Positions 1 through 7,779 of a DNA stretch of 7,779 nt are shown piece after piece. Position 1 is the stretch's first letter; the number at the start of each line of letters is the position of its first letter. The DNA comes from Lachnospiraceae bacterium. Lineage in GTDB: Bacteria; Bacillota; Clostridia; Lachnospirales; Lachnospiraceae. The notes under the pieces were generated by a model. The model searched no databases and was not told the DNA's origin. It saw nothing but the letters and a program-made list of their open reading frames with translations. The translations under genes and the position numbers were made by a program. Where the stretch lies: assembly GCA_022798035.1 (NCBI GenBank), contig JAAWLS010000104.1, forward strand, positions 1 to 7,779. The letters run 5' to 3'.

Positions 1-1223
1 CCAGCCTGCTGACATTTACATACGCTTTTCCGATGTTTATGGTAGTTATTCTGTACACGGACATCCGCGCATGCCTGCTGATTAGCTGCGGCGCCGTTTT
101 CGGCAATTTAATTTATGTCGTCTATCACGGCGTAACGAAAGGGTACACCGCTGCCGAGCTTCCTGATATGGAAATCAGAGCAGCCAGCATACTGCTGACT
201 TCACTTTTTATGATTTTAGCCGCCAAAGGCGTGAAAAAAGTAAACGGTGAGAAAATGAAAACGATTCAGGAACATTCAGCCGCAGCTCAGGAGATGACAG
301 CAGCCATCCTAAGCACCTCCAGCCAAATGATTACCGGAATCAGCGACGCTACGGGAAAAGTAAATTCATTAGGAGAATCTATGACGCAGATTCACAGTTC
401 TATGAATGAGGTATCTGCAGGAAGCACGGAGACGGCAGAAGCCATACAAATTCAGCTGCAGCGCACAGAACATATTCAGGAACAAATTGCAAAAGTAAAA
501 CAGACCACACTGCAGATTGAGCAAAATATGGAAGAGACTGCACAGAAAGTCGGAACAGGCAGAATACAGCTGGAAACTCTGTCAAAGCAGGTGGAAAAAT
601 CCACATCAGCAAACAATCAGGTAATCAGCCAGATGAAATCCCTCAGCGAATACACCAGCAGCATGAATACCATCATTGAAACTATCACCAGTATTGCCGA
701 CAGCACCAGTATGCTGGCACTAAACGCCAGTATTGAGGCGGCCCGTGCAGGCGAGGCAGGGCGCGGTTTTTCCGTGGTGGCAGAACAGATTTCTAATCTG
801 GCAGGCCAAACTAAATCTGCCACTGTAGATGTCACTTCCCTGATTAACCACATTAATAAAGAGCTGAAATCTGTAGAAGACGCAATTGCAGTTGTCACGG
901 AGAGCAATCAGGCAAATTCTGAGAGCACACAGGTGGTAAATGCAAGCTTTGCAGGTATTAACCAGGGAACAGATGAAATCAATCAGCAGACGCAGATTCT
1001 CATGAAGATTGTAAATGAATTGGAGACAGCCAATACAGATATTGTGGAAAACATACAGACGATTTCTGCCATCACACAGGAGGTGTCCGCTCACGCCGGA
1101 GAAACCTACAATTCCTGTGACAAAAATGCCACATTGGTAGGTGACGTTACAAAAATAGTGGAAAGTTTAAACGCTGAAGCTCAAAAACTCCAGCTGGAAA
1201 ACCAGCACCTGATTGCAGAATAA
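1..1223 (+). CDS. Methyl-accepting chemotaxis protein, C-terminal part (5' end outside window)
   Basis: Chemoreceptor that signals through CheA/CheW to the flagellar motor. The frame is open from the first full codon at position 3, with no stop before the Met at 33, and that Met lies inside a hydrophobic segment, so the true start is left of the window and the Met at 33 is very unlikely to be the start. Numbering from that Met: membrane segments at about 1-8 (continuing upstream), 13-31 and 48-64, then a long cytoplasmic coiled coil. The conserved signalling hairpin tip is at about 219-257 and includes [19 protein letters not shown] and [10 protein letters not shown], the CheA/CheW contact region of the MCP family. 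No clear HAMP domain separates the last membrane segment from the coiled coil. The visible input part is a multi-pass membrane domain rather than a large extracellular sensor, so the ligand cannot be predicted. It converges with the galactoside cluster and is probably transcribed separately; a role in sensing galactosides would be a guess. Confidence 0.95.
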   Translation, partial: SLLTFTYAFPMFMVVILYTDIRACLLISCGAVFGNLIYVVYHGVTKGYTAAELPDMEIRAASILLTSLFMILAAKGVKKVNGEKMKTIQEHSAAAQEMTAAILSTSSQMITGISDATGKVNSLGESMTQIHSSMNEVSAGSTETAEAIQIQLQRTEHIQEQIAKVKQTTLQIEQNMEETAQKVGTGRIQLETLSKQVEKSTSANNQVISQMKSLSEYTSSMNTIIETITSIADSTSMLALNASIEAARAGEAGRGFSVVAEQISNLAGQTKSATVDVTSLINHINKELKSVEDAIAVVTESNQANSESTQVVNASFAGINQGTDEINQQTQILMKIVNELETANTDIVENIQTISAITQEVSAHAGETYNSCDKNATLVGDVTKIVESLNAEAQKLQLENQHLIAE

Positions 1224-1276
1224 AATATTCTTCAAAACGTATACATAAAAAATTTCAAAACTATTCACAACAAATA

Positions 1277-1331
1277 ACGCCAATGAGAACCTCCTCTAAA
1301 TCATCAAAGACAGAGTGTTTCCCATTGGCGT
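1277..1331 (-). terminator. Long inverted repeat, probable rho-independent terminator of the galactoside cluster
   Basis: The arms ACGCCAATG (1277-1285) and CATTGGCGT (1323-1331) are exact reverse complements. In the minus-strand RNA the stem extends through a G-U pair and three more pairs to 13 bp (arms 1277-1289 and 1319-1331); in the plus-strand RNA the same position is an A-C mismatch, so the fold is better for the minus strand. The loop is long, about 29 nt, with a possible inner CTC/GAG stem. The minus strand continues into TATTTGTTGTG, only moderately U-rich; the plus strand reaches TTTTT at 1336-1340, so it may also stop the chemoreceptor transcript. It begins 8 bp past the galactanase stop codon. 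The long loop is atypical, so another RNA role is possible. Confidence 0.6.
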
Positions 1332-1338
1332 CATCTTT

Positions 1339-2463
1339 TTAAAACTCCCGAATCACATCCAGCGCAGGCAGGGGACGCCCGTCGTAATCAAACAAAGCCT
1401 GATTTGCCCACTCGTTTCCGCAGGGGCCTGGGTCTTTCATGTATTTCAGAGAAGCCTCCGTAGCCCATCCGCTCCCCGGCATGGGAATCCAGCCCGGTTC
1501 CCAATAGAAAAATCCTCTACCCAGGCCATTTGGAACACGGGAAATCCGATTCATGAAGTCTTTCATAAAATCCGCCTGCCCCTGTTTCGTCATAGGATAT
1601 TCTATTTTCCTCACAAGCTCCGGCTTTGTAGCCATTCCCTTTCGATTGGAAGGCTCTAATTTCTCATACTTGGCATAATCCTCCATGGTATATCCCATAG
1701 AAACCTCTGCCACCACCAGCTCTTTTCCGTAACGCTTGGCCATATCTCTCATATTGTACTCCAAATCCGCTAGAGAGCCATGCCAGAAAGGATAATAAGA
1801 CAATCCAATCATCTCAAAATCCACGCCGTCTTTCTCGAAATAATTGTCAAACCATTCCCGGTACAGAGCATTATTCCCTCCGTTGTCCAGATGAATCATA
1901 ACGGGAATATCTGAATCTGTGTCACGCACCGCGGCAATTCCGGCGCTTACCAGCAGAGAAATCGTCTCGTAATCCGGCCGCTTCCCGTCAGGCCACAGAA
2001 AGCCGTTGCTTAACTCATTGCCCACCTGTATCATGTCAGGAACCACGCCTTCCCTGCGAAATTCCAAAAGAACTGCCCTGGTGTAGTCGTACACAGCAGA
2101 TTCCAGGCGTTTTCCCGTGAAATCTGCCCAGGCCTTCGGCTTGATTTGCTTGCCTGGGTCTGCCCAGAAATCACTGTAATGGAAATTCAGAAGAATATCC
2201 ATCCTTCTCTCCCGTGCCCGTTTTGCCAGTTCCAATGTGGTCTCCATATCGTTGGTTCCTCCACCGTAAGGCTCCCCTTCAGAAGAATAGGGATGATTCC
2301 ACAAGCGGAGACGAATGGCATTGGCTCCATATTCCTGGAGTACAGACAAGAGATTGCGCTCATCGCCGTCTTTGTCGTAAAACTTTGCCCCCAAACGCTC
2401 CAATTCCAACAGAGAAGAGACATCCATTCCCTTAATAAATTTCTTTTTTGAATGCTTTTCCAT
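1339..2463 (-). CDS. ganB: GH53 arabinogalactan endo-beta-1,4-galactanase, no signal peptide
   Basis: Glycoside hydrolase family 53 enzyme that cleaves internal beta-1,4-galactosyl bonds of galactan and type I arabinogalactan. The 374 aa span one (beta/alpha)8 barrel. Family landmarks seen: GMDVSSL (12-18), IRLRLWNHPY (50-59), NFHYSDFWADPGKQ (93-106), QVGNEL (146-151) with the likely acid/base Glu150, LSYYPFWHG (221-229), VVAEVSMGYT (250-259) with the likely nucleophile Glu253, GFFYWEPGWIP (317-327) and the C-terminal NQALFDYDGRPLPAL (354-368). Secreted homologues such as Bacillus GanB carry a signal peptide; here the N-terminus is MEKHSKKKFIKGMDVSSL, with no hydrophobic segment, and an in-frame TGA at 2476-2478 rules out a longer form. 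The protein is therefore predicted cytoplasmic and probably trims imported oligosaccharides. The ribosome site is weak (GAGAGG at 2472-2477). It is last in the cluster, after the zinc-ribbon gene, and stops just before the terminator-like repeat. The family call is secure; chain-length preference is not known. Confidence 0.95.
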   Translation of the reverse strand: MEKHSKKKFIKGMDVSSLLELERLGAKFYDKDGDERNLLSVLQEYGANAIRLRLWNHPYSSEGEPYGGGTNDMETTLELAKRARERRMDILLNFHYSDFWADPGKQIKPKAWADFTGKRLESAVYDYTRAVLLEFRREGVVPDMIQVGNELSNGFLWPDGKRPDYETISLLVSAGIAAVRDTDSDIPVMIHLDNGGNNALYREWFDNYFEKDGVDFEMIGLSYYPFWHGSLADLEYNMRDMAKRYGKELVVAEVSMGYTMEDYAKYEKLEPSNRKGMATKPELVRKIEYPMTKQGQADFMKDFMNRISRVPNGLGRGFFYWEPGWIPMPGSGWATEASLKYMKDPGPCGNEWANQALFDYDGRPLPALDVIREF

Positions 2464-2483
2464 TCCCCTAACCTCTCACTTTC

Positions 2484-2523
2484 CAGCCTGACAGCCCTTT
2501 CATAGGCCGGTACTGCCAGGCTG
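2484..2523 (-). promoter_or_regulatory. Intercistronic hairpin upstream of the galactanase gene
   Basis: The arms 2484-2494 (CAGCCTGACAG) and 2513-2523 (CTGCCAGGCTG) form an 11-bp stem with an 18-nt loop. In the minus-strand RNA all 11 positions pair, one as G-U; in plus-strand RNA that position is A-C, so the fold suits the cluster transcript. No U-run follows on either side, so it is not a standard intrinsic terminator. It lies 6 nt upstream of the weak GAGAGG ribosome site of the galactanase and 32 nt past the zinc-ribbon stop codon. Likely roles are 5' protection of a processed galactanase mRNA or differential expression inside the operon. The structure is seen; the function is inferred. 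Confidence 0.5.
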
Positions 2524-2555
2524 CACTGGTTCATTCTGCAAAATGTTTTCTAAAA

Positions 2556-2774
2556 TCAGTCAAAATCAAACTTTGTATACCGTTTGGCCATACCCCGATA
2601 GCGGAAACGCACCATCTCATTTTTCTCCAAAACGTCTTTTTCATTTCCAGTATACTGACAGCGGATGCAATAATATTCATCTTTTTCTTTGTCATAAAAC
2701 ATATCAATATCCAAATCCCGCATAAAACAGGAGGGACATCTGTAATTTAATCTGCCTTTTCCAGATTGAGCCAT
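2556..2774 (-). CDS. Small zinc-ribbon protein of unknown function (72 aa)
   Basis: Not recognised as a named family. Two CxxC pairs, CPSC (Cys13, Cys16) and CIRC (Cys36, Cys39), separated by 19 residues, form a classic four-cysteine zinc ribbon. The stretch between them is acidic and aromatic (DIDMFYDKEKDEYYC), and the tail is basic then acidic (RYRGMAKRYTKFDFD). There is no signal peptide or membrane segment, so it is cytoplasmic. That it is a real gene is supported by an ideal ribosome site, AAGGAGGT at 2784-2791, 9 nt before the ATG, and by an in-frame TAA at 2790-2792 that fixes the start. Its first 28 bp overlap the end of the 611-aa gene in another frame, so translation is probably coupled. 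It could bind nucleic acid or a partner protein, or serve as a metal-bound accessory to the 611-aa protein. Function is unknown. Confidence 0.8.
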   Translation of the reverse strand: MAQSGKGRLNYRCPSCFMRDLDIDMFYDKEKDEYYCIRCQYTGNEKDVLEKNEMVRFRYRGMAKRYTKFDFD

Positions 2775-4582
2775 GTCGCAAATACCTCCTTATCTGATAT
2801 GGTCTTAGTGTAGCCCAGGGTAAACATGGGGGAAAATGCATAGCCTTCCTTCACATATCCAACAGCTTTTTCATCCGATGCGCTCATAGACACCTTCGTC
2901 TCAATAGCCGGAATCACTGCGCTCACTGCCCTTGCTCCTGCAAGCTGCGCCTCCCTGCATTTGTATTCATAAGAGATGGTCTGGCTTTCAGCGCCCTCAC
3001 ATCTCAAAGTAATTCCCGTCATATCCTCTGGATATTCCGTGGTTCCGTAGCAGGCTACCATGTACTCATTCAGCTCTACTTCCGCCTCCGGATTGCTCAT
3101 CTCAAGAATTTCACGTTCTATTTTAATATGAGAACTTCCCTCCTCAAAAGAAATCCTGGTTTGGAGTTTCACCGTCAAATCATAGAACTCAATTTCCACC
3201 GGGTCCAGCGTCAGCACTCTCGTATTTCCCTTCTGGGAAAAATGAGCCTTTGTACGGCAGAGGCATAAATCCACTTCCTCACCATTGTAAGACAATTTCG
3301 CACTTCTCACCGTGCCCTCTCCTGCGTAATGGGTAAAATAGCCTGCCCGGTATTTCTCCTGAATTAAAAACGGATAGGAAGCATCCTGCACATGTTTCGT
3401 CCCAATGCCCACAGGCCACTCCAGTTTCGCCGCATATGGCCTTAAATCCACAATAGCTCCGCCCTGGTCCATGTTGACACAGGCTCTCATATAAGGGTCG
3501 CAATACCAGAACAGCTGCTTGTCGGAACCATATAAAATATCTCTCCACAATGCACATTCCGGCTCCGTGTAGCTCTTCTTCTCACGGTAGTAATCGGCAA
3601 ATTCCGCCATGGTCATGTCCACCAGTTTCCCCTCTTTTTTCAGCTTGCCGTAGTAAGCGCAGCCATCGGAATAGGATTTTAACAGCAGCTCATAGGGCGC
3701 TTCCCAACGGCCCATCTTGTTCATCCAGGCCGGACCCACAAACATCATGTTGTAGGCATAGCCATTGTTGTACTTTTCCAGAGAACGGTACTGGTCGATT
3801 AAATTGTAGAGATAGGGATATTCCCAGGTTTCGCTGTCGTAAATCATGCCCCGGAGCACATTCTGGGGATGGGTTCCAAAATTAGAACCATTGCCGTCAT
3901 AACATGCAATCAAATCTCTGGAAAGATGAGGAATCGCCACGATTCCACTGTCCTCTTCCTCATTTGCCGCCGGTGCATGGGTATTCTGTTTGGAAGGAAT
4001 CCAAGGAGCCCAGGGGCCTCCGTCAAAGAGCGTGTACCAGGAATTATTGCAGGTGTGATAAGCCTTGGGACCTTCCTCCCAGCAGGTTGCCACCGCACAT
4101 TTTACGGAAGGGTATTTCTCTTTGATATAATTCGTCAAGTCGGCGTCCATATAGTAAGAGCCTGTGGACTCCGGATAGAAACCGAAAATTTCATGAAATT
4201 TTTCAAAAATGTCATCCACAATAGATTTCTTGTCCTCCATGGAAAACATCCAGATACAGAAATCTTTTGTCTTGTATTTCTCCCGAAATTCTTTGCAGGG
4301 AAGTCCCAGCAGAGACAAAGCAATTTCATCTCCATACTTCTCATGGTCCTCTTTTGCCAGGGCCACCGCTTCCTCGTTAAACAGGCTGGCATATGTCATC
4401 TGAATGGTTGTTTTCAGGCCATTTTCGTGGGCAAGCCTCTGCTGCGTCTTGAAAATATCCAGAGATTCCGTCAGCAGCGCCTGCCTCCCAATGTCCTCTG
4501 CCTTTCCATGTCCTGTCACTTTTTCCGCATACTCCGGCACCATCTCCGGACGGTGAATGATATTCACCACAAATTTATCCAT
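2747..4582 (-). CDS. Uncharacterised 611-aa protein, probable glycoside hydrolase/deacetylase-like barrel plus C-terminal beta-sandwich
   Basis: I cannot assign this to a named family with confidence. No signal peptide or membrane segment is visible, so it is probably cytoplasmic like its neighbours. Residues about 1-370 alternate strand-like and helix-like segments: FVVNIIHRPE (4-13), KTTIQMTYASLF (57-68), a long helix region (70-90), FGFYPESTGSYYMDADL (133-149), KCAVATCWEEG (161-171), VAIPHLSRDL (215-224) and NMMFVGPAW (278-286). This pattern, especially the FYPESTGSY step followed by a KCAVATCW strand, recalls the NodB/GH57-like glycoside hydrolase/deacetylase superfamily. Candidate active-site residues are His10, Glu13, Glu138, Glu169, Glu170, His219 and Asp223; no standard catalytic motif is recognised. 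Residues about 420-610 are strand-rich with no long helix, probably one or more beta-sandwiches. The start is firm: AAGGAGGA (4589-4596) lies 6 nt upstream and an in-frame TAA overlaps it (4595-4597). Placement 72 bp after lacZ and overlapping the zinc-ribbon gene suggests action on the same galactoside. Similarity to a structure-only DUF3863/DUF3864-type family is a weak recollection, not a finding. Confidence 0.85.
   Translation of the reverse strand: MDKFVVNIIHRPEMVPEYAEKVTGHGKAEDIGRQALLTESLDIFKTQQRLAHENGLKTTIQMTYASLFNEEAVALAKEDHEKYGDEIALSLLGLPCKEFREKYKTKDFCIWMFSMEDKKSIVDDIFEKFHEIFGFYPESTGSYYMDADLTNYIKEKYPSVKCAVATCWEEGPKAYHTCNNSWYTLFDGGPWAPWIPSKQNTHAPAANEEEDSGIVAIPHLSRDLIACYDGNGSNFGTHPQNVLRGMIYDSETWEYPYLYNLIDQYRSLEKYNNGYAYNMMFVGPAWMNKMGRWEAPYELLLKSYSDGCAYYGKLKKEGKLVDMTMAEFADYYREKKSYTEPECALWRDILYGSDKQLFWYCDPYMRACVNMDQGGAIVDLRPYAAKLEWPVGIGTKHVQDASYPFLIQEKYRAGYFTHYAGEGTVRSAKLSYNGEEVDLCLCRTKAHFSQKGNTRVLTLDPVEIEFYDLTVKLQTRISFEEGSSHIKIEREILEMSNPEAEVELNEYMVACYGTTEYPEDMTGITLRCEGAESQTISYEYKCREAQLAGARAVSAVIPAIETKVSMSASDEKAVGYVKEGYAFSPMFTLGYTKTISDKEVFATWLNLEKAD
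2784..2791 (-). promoter_or_regulatory. Ribosome binding site of the zinc-ribbon gene, inside the upstream gene
   Basis: AAGGAGGT on the minus strand, 9 nt before the ATG at 2774. It lies within the last codons of the 611-aa gene, and an in-frame TAA (2790-2792) overlaps it, so it both fixes the start of the zinc-ribbon protein and suggests that the two genes are translated as a coupled pair. Confidence 0.85.
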
Positions 4583-4654
4583 GATTTTTCCTCCTTACTT
4601 TTTATGTCCCATTTTTGGCAATCGTAAAATTCCTCTCAGCAAGAGCGCCAAAGT

Positions 4655-7696
<3,042 letters not shown>

Positions 7697-7706
7697 TTAA
7701 AATTTT

Positions 7707-7773
7707 TCATGCAAATTTTCTTTGGGCGCCTGTTTGTTCTTCTATAAGCAGACGCTTTCACGCTTTTGCATGA
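7707..7773. repeat. Spaced 9-bp inverted repeat in the lacZ leader
   Basis: TCATGCAAA (7707-7715) and TTTGCATGA (7765-7773) are exact reverse complements, separated by 49 bp that include the cre-like site. A second, tighter inverted repeat overlaps the inner arm: AAAATTT (7699-7705) and AAATTTT (7713-7719) with a 7-nt spacer. These could be paired operator sites for an unseen regulator or a long-range RNA stem in the leader. The outer copy sits at the window edge, so its context is cut off. Confidence 0.35.
7747..7760 (-). promoter_or_regulatory. Candidate cre site (CcpA catabolite repression) upstream of lacZ
   Basis: The minus strand reads TGAAAGCGTCTGCT. Against the Bacillus-type cre consensus TGWAARCGYTWNCW it matches 13 of 14 positions; the only miss is C for T at position 10. 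The site is centred about 72 bp upstream of the lacZ start codon. In Firmicutes CcpA bound to phosphorylated HPr represses sugar-use operons at such sites, which fits a galactoside operon. No convincing -35/-10 pair was found within the window, so whether the site sits at or downstream of the promoter is unknown. A single motif match can occur by chance. Confidence 0.45.
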
Positions 7774-7779
7774 CAAGGT

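Noticed and set aside
33..35. ATG at 33 as the start of the chemoreceptor.
   Set aside because: The frame is open leftward to the window edge, the codon lies inside a hydrophobic segment, and no Shine-Dalgarno sequence precedes it.
3869..4627. Plus-strand open frame of 252 codons opposite the 611-aa gene.
   Set aside because: Antisense shadow of a well-supported gene; the product is rich in Cys, His, Arg and Phe with no domain, and no good ribosome site supports it.
4583..4654. Possible hairpin (TTTGGC/GCCAAA) in the gap between lacZ and the 611-aa gene.
   Set aside because: The stem is only 6 bp with a long loop and no U-run; it is not better than chance in a 72-bp AT-rich gap.
7742..7779. 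Short open stretch on the minus strand ending in TAG at 7742-7744 (about 11 codons), possibly the 3' end of an upstream gene.
   Set aside because: Too short to tell from chance, and the peptide LVMQKRESVCL has no recognisable ending of a known family. A sugar transporter gene could end here but the sequence does not show it.

Overview
The window looks like accessory carbohydrate-use DNA from a motile, gut-type Firmicute, most likely a member of Lachnospiraceae or a close Clostridia relative. The reasons are the moderate base composition, strong AAGGAGG-type ribosome binding sites, a multi-membrane-pass chemoreceptor, and galactoside hydrolases of Clostridia/Bacillus type. No rRNA, tRNA, CRISPR array, insertion sequence or phage gene was seen. 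The genus cannot be named from the sequence alone.

Layout. Positions 1-1223 (plus strand) hold the 3' part of a methyl-accepting chemotaxis protein whose start lies left of the window. From 1339 to 7681 everything runs on the minus strand as one compact cluster, read right to left: a GH2 beta-galactosidase (LacZ type, 1008 aa); an unassigned 611-aa protein that looks like a glycoside hydrolase/deacetylase-type barrel plus a beta-sandwich; a 72-aa zinc-ribbon protein that overlaps the 611-aa gene by 28 bp; and a GH53 endo-beta-1,4-galactanase with no signal peptide. The chemoreceptor and the cluster converge on a long inverted repeat (1277-1331) that probably ends the galactoside transcript. 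A second strong hairpin sits between the zinc-ribbon gene and the galactanase. All four minus-strand starts are fenced by an in-frame stop just upstream, so their N-termini are well fixed.

How it may work. GH53 cuts beta-1,4-galactan chains internally and the LacZ-type enzyme releases terminal beta-galactose. Neither has an export signal, so the cluster most simply degrades imported galacto-oligosaccharides inside the cell. No transporter or regulator gene is visible; these would have to lie beyond position 7779 or elsewhere. A good match to a CcpA catabolite-repression (cre) site lies upstream of lacZ at 7747-7760, which would fit glucose repression of the cluster. The 611-aa protein and its zinc-ribbon partner are the undescribed parts: their position between two galactosidases suggests a role in handling the same glycan, but the sequence does not show what reaction they carry out.

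There is no gene-free stretch over 300 bases. The gaps are 1224-1338 (terminator region), 2464-2555 (hairpin and galactanase leader), 4583-4654 (no clear element other than a ribosome binding site) and 7682-7779 (lacZ leader with cre-like site and inverted repeats).
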